From contig JAXGLO010000001.1 of NCBI GenBank assembly GCA_040769125.1, positions 1,364,001 through 1,428,000 of the forward strand: a DNA stretch of 64,000 nucleotides. The letters run 5' to 3'. How positions within the stretch are numbered: the first letter of the stretch is position 1; every line of letters begins with the position of its first letter. Shown here in pieces: positions 16,752 to 24,457 of the stretch. The notes below the pieces were generated by a model. That model made no database searches. It was not told the origin of the DNA and saw only the letters and a program-made list of their open reading frames with translations. The stretch is from CAIXSE01 sp040769125. Lineage in GTDB: Bacteria; Actinomycetota; Thermoleophilia; UBA2241. The position numbers were made by a program, and so were the translations under genes.

Positions 16752-18057
16752 GAGCCTCCCAGGCGACGCGTCCAGCGGCGACCGTCAACCGTACCCTGCC
16801 GCGCAGGACCTGCCCGAGCCATGGCGAGTTCGCCGCGCGCGACTGCAGGGCCTCGGCGGTCACCGTCCACGTCGCCCCGGGATCGACGACGCAGAGGTTG
16901 GCCTGGGCGCCCGCCCGGATGCTGGGGACAGGCAGCCCTGCAATACGCGCAGGCGCCGTGCTCATGCGGGTCACGAGAGTCCCGAGATCGAGCGCGCCGC
17001 TCTCGACGAGTTCAGCGTGCAGAACGCTGAAGGCGGTCTCGAGCCCGACGACGCCGAAGGGCGCCTCCTCGAAGGGCACTTCCTTGTCCTCGACGACGTG
17101 AGGCGCGTGATCGGTGGCGACGCAGTCGACCAGGCCGCTGGCCAGCGCCGCGACCAGCGCCTGCCGGTCGCTCTCTTCACGCAGCGGGGGATTCATCTTG
17201 TAGTTCGGGTCGAGCGTGGCCACCGCCTCGTCGGTGAGCGTGAGGTGATGCGGCGTGGCCTCGGCCGTGACCCTGACCCCCGCCTCTTTGGCACGCGCGA
17301 TCGCCTCGAGCGACGCCGCCGTGCTCACGTGGCAGATGTGCAGAGAGGCGTCCTCGTACGCCGCAATATCGAGAGAGCGCGAGACGTCGAGGCTTTCGCA
17401 GAGCGACGGGATACCGGTAAGACCGATGCGCGCGGACGCAGGGCCCTCGTGCATCTGGCCGCCCTTGAAGAGCGAGTCGTCCTGGGCGTGAATCGCGACG
17501 AAGCGGCCGCTGACCTTGACGTACTGGAGCGCGCGGCGCGTAAGCGCCGCGGTCCCCAGGGGCCTGCCGTCATCGCTGAACCCTACTGCCCCGGTGGCAC
17601 CGAGCTCGCCCATCTCGGTGAGCTGCTCGCCGGCGAGACCGCGCGTGACGGCGGCGAAGAATCCCAGCGGTATCACGGCGTCGCGGGCAGCTGTATCGGC
17701 GAGCCCACGCAGCACGGCCGCCGTGTCGACGACCGGATCGGTGTTCGCCATGCCGAAGGCGGCCACGTAGCCGCCGGCCGCTGCTGCTGCGGAACCGCTC
17801 GCCAGATCTTCGGCGTCCTCCCTGCCCGGCGCACGGAAGTGCGCGTGCAGATCAATGAAGCCGGGGAGAACGAGCATGCCGGCGGCGTCCACAACCTGCG
17901 CCTTGCCCGCGTCAAGCCCCGCGCCGACTTCGGCGACCTGGCCGTTCTTGACGAGCACGTCCTGTACTGCGTCGACGCCGGCGTCCGGATCGACGACCCG
18001 GCCGCCCCGGATGAGCAGATCCGCAGCGGGCAGGGACTTGCACCAGACACGTTCCAT
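16744..18057 (-). CDS. pyrC: Dihydroorotase
   Basis: Closes carbamoyl aspartate to dihydroorotate. The 437-residue class I enzyme keeps the zinc-binding residues: PGFIDLHAHFRAPG, FSDDG, the His in FVAIHAQD, the His in LHICHVSTAAS and the Asp in VATDHAPH. Some surrounding positions differ from consensus (GMANTDPV for CMPNTNPV, APG for EPG). It overlaps pyrB by 1 base (TGATG) and carA by 8. Confidence 0.95.
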   Translation of the reverse strand: MERVWCKSLPAADLLIRGGRVVDPDAGVDAVQDVLVKNGQVAEVGAGLDAGKAQVVDAAGMLVLPGFIDLHAHFRAPGREDAEDLASGSAAAAAGGYVAAFGMANTDPVVDTAAVLRGLADTAARDAVIPLGFFAAVTRGLAGEQLTEMGELGATGAVGFSDDGRPLGTAALTRRALQYVKVSGRFVAIHAQDDSLFKGGQMHEGPASARIGLTGIPSLCESLDVSRSLDIAAYEDASLHICHVSTAASLEAIARAKEAGVRVTAEATPHHLTLTDEAVATLDPNYKMNPPLREESDRQALVAALASGLVDCVATDHAPHVVEDKEVPFEEAPFGVVGLETAFSVLHAELVESGALDLGTLVTRMSTAPARIAGLPVPSIRAGAQANLCVVDPGATWTVTAEALQSRAANSPWLGQVLRGRVRLTVAAGRVAWEALA

Positions 18058-18998
18058 CAGAGTACCTCCCCGCTGACGGCGCCGGCGCTGTAACCGGCGA
18101 TAGTCCCGTAAAGGATGGCCATCCGCACGGCGAGGCCGCTGAACACCTGGTCGGCGATCAGGTTCTCATCGTCGTCGGCGATGTCCGAAGCGATCTCGAC
18201 GCCCCGATTGATAGGGCCGGGGTGCATGACTCGCTGCCCAGGCCGCAACCGGGCCTGCGAGATCCCCCACAGGCTCGCGTATTCACGCAGCGAAGGCAGA
18301 TAGTTGGCGCCCGCCTTGATGCGCTCGCGCTGGATACGAAGCAGATAGATGACGTCGGCGTCCCTGAGATTGCCGAGGTCGTGCTGCACCTTGACGCCCA
18401 TCGCCTCGATGCCCCGCGGCATCAGGGTGGGCGGCGCGACCAGGGTGACGTCCATGCCGAGCATCTGAAAGCCCATGATGCCACTCCGCGCGACACGACT
18501 GTGCAGGATGTCGCCAACGATGAAGACACGCAGGCCCTCAAGGTTGCGGCCGAGGTTCTGGCGCATACTGAAGAGGTCGAGCAGGCACTGGGTAGGATGC
18601 TGATGCTTGCCGTCGCCGGCGTTGATGACGCTGGCCTCGGTGTTCGCCGACAGCGTCTGGCAGGCGCCCGCCGAAGGATGACGCATCACGATGATGTCGG
18701 GAGAATACGCGCTCAGGGTGATGGCCGTGTCCTTGAGCGTCTCTCCCTTCTCGACGGCCGAGCCGCTGGCCTTGAGGGCCAGGGTGTCGGCGGACAACCG
18801 CTTGGCGGCGAGGTCGAAGCTCGACGAGGTACGCGTCGAGGCCTCCCAGAACAGATTGACGATCGTGCGCCCGCGCAGGGTCGGCACCTTCTTGATGTCT
18901 CGTTCGAGCACGGGAAGGAAGCTCTCGGCCGTGTCGAGCAGGAGATCGATGTCGGCGCGCGAGAGATCCTCGATGCTGATCAGGTCCCTTTTCGCCAT
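18057..18998 (-). CDS. pyrB: Aspartate carbamoyltransferase catalytic subunit
   Basis: Joins carbamoyl phosphate to aspartate, the first committed step of pyrimidine synthesis. The 313-residue product keeps the carbamoyl-phosphate loop EASTRTSSSF, KGETLKDT, the Arg-His of VMRHPSAG, and INAGDGKHQHPTQ, VGDILHSRVARS and MHPGPINRG. It looks active, in contrast to CarA and CarB. The ATG at 18998 follows the pyrR stop by 2 bases, with AAGGAGG as ribosome-binding site. No pyrI regulatory-chain gene is seen. Confidence 0.96.
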   Translation of the reverse strand: MAKRDLISIEDLSRADIDLLLDTAESFLPVLERDIKKVPTLRGRTIVNLFWEASTRTSSSFDLAAKRLSADTLALKASGSAVEKGETLKDTAITLSAYSPDIIVMRHPSAGACQTLSANTEASVINAGDGKHQHPTQCLLDLFSMRQNLGRNLEGLRVFIVGDILHSRVARSGIMGFQMLGMDVTLVAPPTLMPRGIEAMGVKVQHDLGNLRDADVIYLLRIQRERIKAGANYLPSLREYASLWGISQARLRPGQRVMHPGPINRGVEIASDIADDDENLIADQVFSGLAVRMAILYGTIAGYSAGAVSGEVL

Positions 18999-19000
18999 CG

Positions 19001-19585
19001 TCACACCTCCTTCGGACGGACGAGGACGACTTCGTCGGCGCCATCGCACTCCAGCACGCGCACGCTGATGCGCTCGCACAGCGCCGTTGGCAGGTTCTTG
19101 CCGACGTAGTCTGGCCGGATCGGCAGCTCGCGGTGGCCGCGGTCGACCAGGACCGCGAGCTGGATGGACGCTGGCCGGCCGAAGTCGAAGAGCGCGTCGA
19201 TGGCGGCACGGATGGTGCGGCCGGTGTACAGGACGTCGTCGACGAGAATGATCGTCGCTCCGTCGATGTCGCGCGGCAGGTCGGTGCCCTTCACGACAGG
19301 ATGCAGCGTGATGGGGGCGATGTCCACGGAGCCCCGGACGCCGACATCGTCACGGTAGAAGGAGATGTCGAGATTGCCGGACGCGAAGTCGTGAGAGCCG
19401 ACCTCGCACAGCACTCGGTGGAGGCGGGCGCCGAGGTAGGCGCCGCGCGTGTGGATACCGACCACGGCGAGATCGGTCTGACCGGGGTTCTTCTCGAGGA
19501 TCTCGTGAGCGATGCGCATAATGGTCCGCGACATCTGCTCGGCCGTCAGGACGACAGCCTCATTGGCGGGTCTGGGCTCAGACAT
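19001..19585 (-). CDS. pyrR: pyr operon regulator / uracil phosphoribosyltransferase PyrR
   Basis: An RNA-binding attenuation protein that senses UMP/UTP. The 194-residue product has VVGIHTRGAYLGARL, the PRPP-binding loop ILVDDVLYTGRTIRAA and VLVDRGHRELPIRPDYVGKN, all typical. It starts at the ATG at 19585; the longer open frame crosses the attenuator. The gene leads the operon and is preceded by its own target sequence, so it should repress itself along with the rest. Confidence 0.96.
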   Translation of the reverse strand: MSEPRPANEAVVLTAEQMSRTIMRIAHEILEKNPGQTDLAVVGIHTRGAYLGARLHRVLCEVGSHDFASGNLDISFYRDDVGVRGSVDIAPITLHPVVKGTDLPRDIDGATIILVDDVLYTGRTIRAAIDALFDFGRPASIQLAVLVDRGHRELPIRPDYVGKNLPTALCERISVRVLECDGADEVVLVRPKEV

Positions 19586-19586
19586 G

Positions 19587-19660
19587 AAAAACGCGCCGCC
19601 ATGACTGCAGGAGCGTACGGCAGCGCTGCACCCCCTTTCCGTCTCTCCGGACGCGGTTAA
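19587..19660 (-). promoter_or_regulatory. PyrR-binding attenuator with intrinsic terminator
   Basis: On the minus strand 19631-19660 carries the PyrR-binding consensus (GTCCGGAGAGACGGAAAGG). Downstream, 19619-19626 (GCGCTGCC) can pair with 19593-19600 (GGCGGCGC), 8 bp with one G-U, followed by five T. This is the arrangement of pyr attenuators: PyrR-UMP binding would favour the terminator. The T tract ends 1 base before the pyrR ATG, so the stem also hides the only purine-rich sequence available to ribosomes. Confidence 0.8.
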
Positions 19661-19673
19661 AAGGTCTGGCTGT

Positions 19674-19702
19674 ACTGTAACAAGCGCCACCCTCTCCAGC
19701 AA
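19674..19702 (-). promoter_or_regulatory. Promoter of the pyr operon
   Basis: On the minus strand TTGCTG (-35) and TACAGT (-10) are separated by 17 bases. Transcription would start about 7 bases downstream, near 19667, which puts the entire PyrR-binding element and terminator in the leader. Confidence 0.6.
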
Positions 19703-19706
19703 AGCG

Positions 19707-19748
19707 ATAGAGGGTCCGCCGGCATCAATAGAGGGGCCGCCGACATCA
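19707..19748. repeat. 21-bp tandem direct repeat
   Basis: Two head-to-tail 21-base copies (19707-19727 and 19728-19748) begin ATAGAGGG and end ACATCA or GCATCA, with only two mismatches. They sit between the pyr promoter and the end of rluD. They may be a binding site for a regulator or a simple slippage product. Confidence 0.7.
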
Positions 19749-19749
19749 C

Positions 19750-20682
19750 TCAAACCTCGCCGGGGTCGAGCAGCCCCAGCACCTCGAGGAACGCCGCCAG
19801 ATCAGCCGGCAGGGCGCTCGAGAAGGTGAGTTCGCGACCGTCGCGCGGATGATGAAATGTGAGGCGCGCTGCGTGGAGGAACTGGCGGCCGAGACCCTGC
19901 GGCCGCGGCCGCTGCCCATACTGCGTGTCCCCGGCAACAGGATGGCCGAGAGCGGCGAAGTGCACCCGGATCTGATGTGTCCGGCCAGTCTCGAGACGGA
20001 CGCGAACCAGCGTGTAGCCGCCTCCCCGGGCGAGGACCCGGAAGTGCGTCACGGCCCGCCTCCCCGACACGGTGTGCAACGACATGCGCTTGCGATCGCG
20101 CACGTGACGTCCGATGGGGGCATCGATCGTGCCACGGTCCTGCAGTACGTCGCCGCACACGAGGGCGACGTACACCCGCGTGATGTCGCGGCGTTTCATC
20201 GCAGCCACCAGCGCCCCATACGCCTCATCGCCCCTGGCGACGATGAGGAGCCCCGAGGTATCCTTGTCGAGCCGGTGCACGATGCCGGGCCGCTGCCCGC
20301 AGCCGCCGCCGACCCCGCGGCTCGCAAGGCCCTGCACGAGCGTGCCGCGCTCGTTCCCGGGCGCAGGGTGCACGACGACACCGGAGGGCTTCTCGACGAC
20401 GAGCAGCCATTCGTCCTCGTACACGAGGGTGTAGGGAACGTCCTCGAGCTCCGGGACACGCGGCTCTCCAGGGCACCGCTCCCAGGCGACGCGCTGCCCG
20501 GCGCGCAGGGTGGCGCGCTTGACGCCCGTCACGCCGTCAACGGTCACCCGCCCCTCCGCGATGAGACGCTGCGCCGCCGACCGGCTCAAGCCCGCCCGCG
20601 CGGCAAGGATGACGTCCAGGCGCGCGCCGGCCTCGGCGTCAACGACCGTGAAGGCGCCGTCGCGTTCAGGCGCGCGAGGCAC
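19750..20682 (-). CDS. rluD: 23S rRNA pseudouridine synthase, RluD family
   Basis: A RluA/RluD-type pseudouridine synthase of 310 residues. An N-terminal S4 RNA-binding domain (SRSAAQRLIAEGRVTVDG) is followed by the catalytic domain with PSGVVVHPAPGN, the active Asp in GIVHRLDKDTSGLLIVA and RTHQIRVHFAALGHPV. I start it at the GTG at 20682, which overlaps lspA by 17 bases; the long upstream extension is the shadow of lspA. Which uridines it modifies cannot be told from sequence. Confidence 0.92.
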   Translation of the reverse strand: MPRAPERDGAFTVVDAEAGARLDVILAARAGLSRSAAQRLIAEGRVTVDGVTGVKRATLRAGQRVAWERCPGEPRVPELEDVPYTLVYEDEWLLVVEKPSGVVVHPAPGNERGTLVQGLASRGVGGGCGQRPGIVHRLDKDTSGLLIVARGDEAYGALVAAMKRRDITRVYVALVCGDVLQDRGTIDAPIGRHVRDRKRMSLHTVSGRRAVTHFRVLARGGGYTLVRVRLETGRTHQIRVHFAALGHPVAGDTQYGQRPRPQGLGRQFLHAARLTFHHPRDGRELTFSSALPADLAAFLEVLGLLDPGEV

Positions 20683-21112
20683 GGAGCACCTGGACGACGA
20701 GAAGGGCCGCCCCGAGCAGGATGGCGGCGTCCGCCACGTTGAACGACGGCCACCTCCACACCACGATGAAGTCGACCACGGCGCCTCCGAAACGCAGACG
20801 GTCGACGAGGTTCCCCAGCGCGCCGCCGAGAGCGATGCCCAGCGCAAGGCGGTAGCGCGGCGGCACCACCACCAAGGCTACGGCGACGGCTGCGGCCATA
20901 CAGGCGACGAGCACGACGACGACGCTGCCGGCGTCGGCGAGACGGCTGAAGGAGATGCCGGAGTTGAATGTCGGATGCAGACTGACCGGGCCGATGTCGA
21001 TCGGGAGATCGGTTGCGGCCCGGCCAACCAGCCACTTGCTGACCTGATCGAGAACGAGCACCAGGCCGGCGGCCACCAGCGCCGGCGCGAGCCTTCGTCG
21101 CATGAGCGTCAT
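20666..21112 (-). CDS. lspA: Lipoprotein signal peptidase
   Basis: Cleaves signal peptides from prolipoproteins at the membrane. The 148-residue protein has four hydrophobic segments and both catalytic Asp motifs: GGALGNLVDRLRFGGAVVD and FNVADAAILLG. DQVSKWLV after helix 1 is also diagnostic. The ATG at 21112 has GGAGG 8 bases upstream. A second ATG lies 9 bases later. Confidence 0.94.
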   Translation of the reverse strand: MTLMRRRLAPALVAAGLVLVLDQVSKWLVGRAATDLPIDIGPVSLHPTFNSGISFSRLADAGSVVVVLVACMAAAVAVALVVVPPRYRLALGIALGGALGNLVDRLRFGGAVVDFIVVWRWPSFNVADAAILLGAALLVVQVLRASRA

Positions 21113-21185
21113 GCGAACTGCCTCCGCAGGCCGCCCGCGCGCCCCCGCAGCGGCTGCACCGGCGGCAACGCTCTCCCCGCGTCGC

Positions 21186-21464
21186 TCAAAGCTGCAGGCG
21201 GCGACGCGCCTCGTCCAGTCCCACTCCCCGGACTCGAACCACCTTGCGCCGCGCCCCCGCGCCGCTGGCGAGGCTGACGTCTCGACGGGCGACGCCGAGC
21301 AGCTCCGCCGTGAGGCGGCGGAGCTCGGCGTTCGCCCTGCCCTCGTGAGCGGGCGCCGAAAGACGCAGCCGCAGGCGATCGTCGACGACACCGACGACCT
21401 CGCTGCGCGAGGCCCCGGGCGAGACCCAGACCGCGAGGCTCACGCCGCCGGGGATCGCCCGCAA
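21186..21464 (-). CDS. DUF167 (YggU-like) protein
   Basis: A short protein of the DUF167 family, recognisable by WVSPGASRSEVVGVVDDR, LRLRLSAPAHEGRANAEL and LLGVARRDVSLASGAGARR. The biological role is unknown. The start is uncertain: I take the TTG at 21464 (92 residues), 10 bases after divIVA; a GTG at 21443 would give 85 residues. The gene lies between divIVA and lspA, as in several Gram-positive genomes. Confidence 0.8.
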   Translation of the reverse strand: MRAIPGGVSLAVWVSPGASRSEVVGVVDDRLRLRLSAPAHEGRANAELRRLTAELLGVARRDVSLASGAGARRKVVRVRGVGLDEARRRLQL

Positions 21465-21474
21465 AGGCCCTGAC

Positions 21475-22272
21475 TCACCACTTGAAGTCGTTTTCGTCCA
21501 CCTCGGCGTCGACATCGGCGAGCAGATCATCGCTCTCACCGAACAGGATGCGCTCCTTGGCCGGCGCTGGCTCGGGAGCCTCAGCGCCAGGCGCTTCCGG
21601 AGCGACCGCCCCGAACCCGACGCCCCCGCCTGGCGCAGCGGACGCCAACGGCTGCGACTGCCTTTCCGGAGTCACTGCGGCCGCCGGCGAATCCGGCGAA
21701 GTCACTTCGGGGTCGTCGTAGCGCGGCGCCTGCACGACGGTTTCCTCGCGGGCGATGGCTGCCTTGATGGCCTCGGCTCGCCGCGCGAAGTCGACCGTCG
21801 ACTCCGCGTCCGCCTGCGCCGCCGTGAGCGCCGAAGGCTCGGTAATGTTGTCGAGGTAGCCCTCCAGCATCTGCCGGAACCTGAAGCGGAAGTCCTGCTC
21901 GGCGCTGCGCAGCTTTGCGATGGACTGCTCGATGGCCTGCTTCTCGGCGTACGACTCGTTGTTGATCTGCCGGGCCTTGAGCTCGGCCTCGTGCAGGATG
22001 AGCTGAGCCTCTTTGGTGGCGTTCTGTTTGAGCTCCTCCGCGCTCTGCTGCGCGGAGATCAGCGTATTCTGCAGGGTCTCCTCGAGACGCTTGTAACCCT
22101 TGACCTGGTTCTCGAGCATTTCGACCCGCTCGCTGAGGTCGATGTTATCCTTGAACACGCGCTCGTACTCGTCGGCGACCTGGTCCAGGAACTCGTCAAC
22201 CTCCACGTCGGCGTAGCCGCGCATCGCGCGCCTGAACTCCTTGTGGCGGATATCGAGCGGTGTGAGCTTCAT
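21475..22272 (-). CDS. divIVA: DivIVA / Wag31-type polar scaffold
   Basis: A coiled-coil protein that marks poles and septa; in actinobacteria it directs polar wall growth. The N-terminal lipid-binding domain is clear (LTPLDIRHKEFRRAMRGY, VDEFLDQVADEYE), then a long coiled coil (about residues 30-150) and a Pro/Ala-rich linker ending in an acidic DENDFKW. At 265 residues it is a normal size. GAGGAGAGGA precedes the ATG. It is clustered with sepF and yggS but here lies away from ftsZ. Confidence 0.95.
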   Translation of the reverse strand: MKLTPLDIRHKEFRRAMRGYADVEVDEFLDQVADEYERVFKDNIDLSERVEMLENQVKGYKRLEETLQNTLISAQQSAEELKQNATKEAQLILHEAELKARQINNESYAEKQAIEQSIAKLRSAEQDFRFRFRQMLEGYLDNITEPSALTAAQADAESTVDFARRAEAIKAAIAREETVVQAPRYDDPEVTSPDSPAAAVTPERQSQPLASAAPGGGVGFGAVAPEAPGAEAPEPAPAKERILFGESDDLLADVDAEVDENDFKW

Positions 22273-22329
22273 GCGGTCCTCTCCTCGCTCCTGCAGCCGA
22301 CGCCGCAGGCGATTCTGGTCACGTTTCCC

Positions 22330-22335
22330 ATTCTA
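22330..22335 (-). promoter_or_regulatory. Possible -10 box ahead of divIVA
   Basis: On the minus strand TAGAAT (5 of 6 to TATAAT) lies about 58 bases before the divIVA ATG in the short gap after the ProC-like gene. No convincing -35 box is visible, so this is only a candidate internal promoter. Confidence 0.3.
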
Positions 22336-22343
22336 GCGGATGC

Positions 22344-23132
22344 CTACGTGAGCTCCTTGGCGCGGCGCGCACCCGCATCCACCGCTTCGCACATGACGCG
22401 CTCGACCCCCGCCTGCTGCAACGCCTCGACCGCGGCGGCCGTGACGCCACCGGGCGTCGCCACCACGTTGCGCACGGCCGCGGGATCGCCGCTCTGCGCG
22501 AGCACGGCGGCAGCACCGTGCACGCCCTCGACGGCCAGCAGACGCGCGGTTTCGGGCTCGACGCCCTTGGCCTCGACGGCCGCCGCGAGCAACTCGACGA
22601 TCGTGGCGAGCATGCCCGGCATGCAGCCGGAGACCGCGGTGGCGACGTCGAAGTGCTGCTCGTCCACGACGAGCACGGTGCTGCTCATCGCGAAGAGGCG
22701 CCTGACGTCCGCCTGCCCCTCCGCCGACAGAGTGCCCGGGACGAAGACGGCGACGCCGACGCCCATGGCGGCCGCAACAGTAGGCATGATGCGAGCGACG
22801 TGCGCGCCCTCGGAAAGGTTGGCACGCAGCCGCTCAACCGGCACACCGGCGGCCACCGAGACGAGGCTGCGGTCCTGCAGATGAGGCGCAGCCTCCTGCA
22901 GAACGCCGGCGACATGCTGGGGCCGCACGGCCACGATGACCATATCCGAGCCGGCGACGAGTTCCGGAATCGTTGCGGCGGCGCTGCCTCCTACGGCCGC
23001 CGCCAGTTCCTCCGCCCTGCCGGCGACGATGTCGCAAAAACTAAGGTGCGGTGCGGCGCTGAGCTCAGGCCGCGACCATCCCTCGGCGAGAGCGTGCGTG
23101 ATGTGCCCTGCCCCGATGATGCCGACGTTCAT
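22344..23132 (-). CDS. proC: ProC-like pyrroline-5-carboxylate reductase family protein, divergent
   Basis: The 262-residue protein has the fold of P5C reductase: N-terminal NAD(P)-binding MNVGIIGAGHITHALAEGW, VAVRPQHV, SVAAGVPVERL, and a C-terminal helical dimer domain. Several positions that contact substrate in known ProC enzymes differ: GxGNM is GAGHI, MPNTPA is MPTVAA, SGSGPAY is SGCMPGM, and SPGGTT is TPGGVT. It could be a weak or altered-specificity reductase. GGAG is 7 bases before the ATG. It sits between sepF and divIVA, where proC is common. Confidence 0.75.
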   Translation of the reverse strand: MNVGIIGAGHITHALAEGWSRPELSAAPHLSFCDIVAGRAEELAAAVGGSAAATIPELVAGSDMVIVAVRPQHVAGVLQEAAPHLQDRSLVSVAAGVPVERLRANLSEGAHVARIMPTVAAAMGVGVAVFVPGTLSAEGQADVRRLFAMSSTVLVVDEQHFDVATAVSGCMPGMLATIVELLAAAVEAKGVEPETARLLAVEGVHGAAAVLAQSGDPAAVRNVVATPGGVTAAAVEALQQAGVERVMCEAVDAGARRAKELT

Positions 23133-23198
23133 GTTGCACTCCGTAAGATCGCTGTTACAAGGCTCGGGGCGTAACCCAGCCTGCCGACACACCGCAGA

Positions 23199-23729
23199 TC
23201 AGAACTGGTTGAAGAAGCCCTTCTCCATGAGCCGCGCCCGCTCCTCTGCGGAGACTTCGACGTTGTACGGCGTCAGGAGGAAGATCTTGTCGCCGACGCG
23301 CTGCATGCCGCCGTCGAGCGCGTAAGAGAGCCCGCTGCTGAAATCGATGAGCCGCTTGGCCAGCTCGGTGTCGGCGCTCTGGAGGTTCATGATGACCGGG
23401 ACGTCCGTCTTGAACTTGTCGGCGACCTGCTGGGCGTCGTTAAAGCTCTTGGGGATGATGAGATGCATCTGCACGCGTGGTGGGCGAACCGGCTCGATCG
23501 CGCGCACGACCGGCTGCGCGCCGCCACGATGCCGAGGCTCGTCGGCGAAGATGTCGTCGTACTCATTGCGGCCGCGGCCACTGTTGATCTTGCGCACGCT
23601 GGCCCGCTCGGAGTAGCTCCGCTCGAGCTCCTCCTGAGCAGCGAGCGTCTCGTCTTCGTAGTAGTCGTCTTCGTCGTCGGCGATGCCGAAGTACACCGCC
23701 ACTTTGTGCCACGCATCGCCCAGGCCCAT
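23199..23729 (-). CDS. sepF: Cell division protein SepF
   Basis: Bundles FtsZ and anchors it to the membrane. The 176-residue product starts with an amphipathic membrane-targeting segment (MGLGDAWHKVAVYFGI), then an acidic linker, and from about residue 85 the SepF core (MHLIIPKSFNDAQQVADKF, RLIDFSSGLSYALDGGMQR, FLLTPYNVEVS). GGGAGG lies 6 bases upstream of the ATG. In many actinobacteria it is beside ftsZ; here ftsZ is 34 kb away. Confidence 0.96.
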   Translation of the reverse strand: MGLGDAWHKVAVYFGIADDEDDYYEDETLAAQEELERSYSERASVRKINSGRGRNEYDDIFADEPRHRGGAQPVVRAIEPVRPPRVQMHLIIPKSFNDAQQVADKFKTDVPVIMNLQSADTELAKRLIDFSSGLSYALDGGMQRVGDKIFLLTPYNVEVSAEERARLMEKGFFNQF

Positions 23730-23752
23730 GGGTTCCTCCCGCGAATGCTCTG

Positions 23753-24445
23753 TTAAAAAAGCACGCCGCCGATACGCACGATGGTTGCGCCCTCCTGGAC
23801 GGCGACCTCGTAATCGGCGCTCGTACCCATTGATAGCTCCGCGAAAGTATACTTGCCGGCCCACGCCTCCGAAAGCCGCGCGCCGAGTTCCCTCGTCTGA
23901 GCGAAGTAGCTGCGCGCGGACTCGGGCTCGTCGCCCAGGGGCGGCATGCACATCAGACCGACGAACCTCACCTTATCGTAGGAGGAGGCCTCTTCGAGAA
24001 AGGCGTCGACCGCCGAAGGCAGTATGCCGCTCTTGCTCGCTTCACCGGCCACGTTGAGTTGGAGCAGTACATCTGTGACCGTCTCGGCACGCGCCTCGAT
24101 CTCGCGCACCACACTCATGGTGGAGACCGAGTGCACGAGCGTCACGATGGGCAGCACGAGACGCGTCTTCCGGCTCTGGAGGTGCCCGATGAAATGGTAC
24201 TCGAAGGCCGTGCCGTAGAGCTCGTGCTTGGCCACCAGGTCTTGGGCGCGGTTCTCTCCGATCAGGCGAATGCCCGCCTCGTGGAGTACGCCGAGGTGCT
24301 CCGCCGCGACGTACTTCGTGGCGACGAGCGTCCTGACATCTCCCGGCGCGCGCCCGGCCGACCTGGCCGCCGCCGCTACACGGGCTTCGACGGCCGCGAA
24401 GCGCTCGCGAAGCTCGCCGCCCTCCGGAACGTACTGCCGGACCAC
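23753..24445 (-). CDS. yggS: Pyridoxal phosphate homeostasis protein (YggS/PLPBP)
   Basis: A single-domain PLP-binding protein that buffers the cofactor and has no known catalytic reaction. The Lys that carries PLP is in LVATKYVAAEHL. Other family marks are IGENRAQDLVAKHE, WHFIGHLQ-like YHFIGHLQSRKTR, LQLNVAGEASKSG and LSMGTSADYEVAV. It has 230 residues and starts at a GTG with GAGGAGGGG upstream. It belongs to the pgeF-yggS-sepF-divIVA cluster. Confidence 0.94.
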   Translation of the reverse strand: MVRQYVPEGGELRERFAAVEARVAAAARSAGRAPGDVRTLVATKYVAAEHLGVLHEAGIRLIGENRAQDLVAKHELYGTAFEYHFIGHLQSRKTRLVLPIVTLVHSVSTMSVVREIEARAETVTDVLLQLNVAGEASKSGILPSAVDAFLEEASSYDKVRFVGLMCMPPLGDEPESARSYFAQTRELGARLSEAWAGKYTFAELSMGTSADYEVAVQEGATIVRIGGVLF

Positions 24446-24457
24446 TACCCCTCCTCC

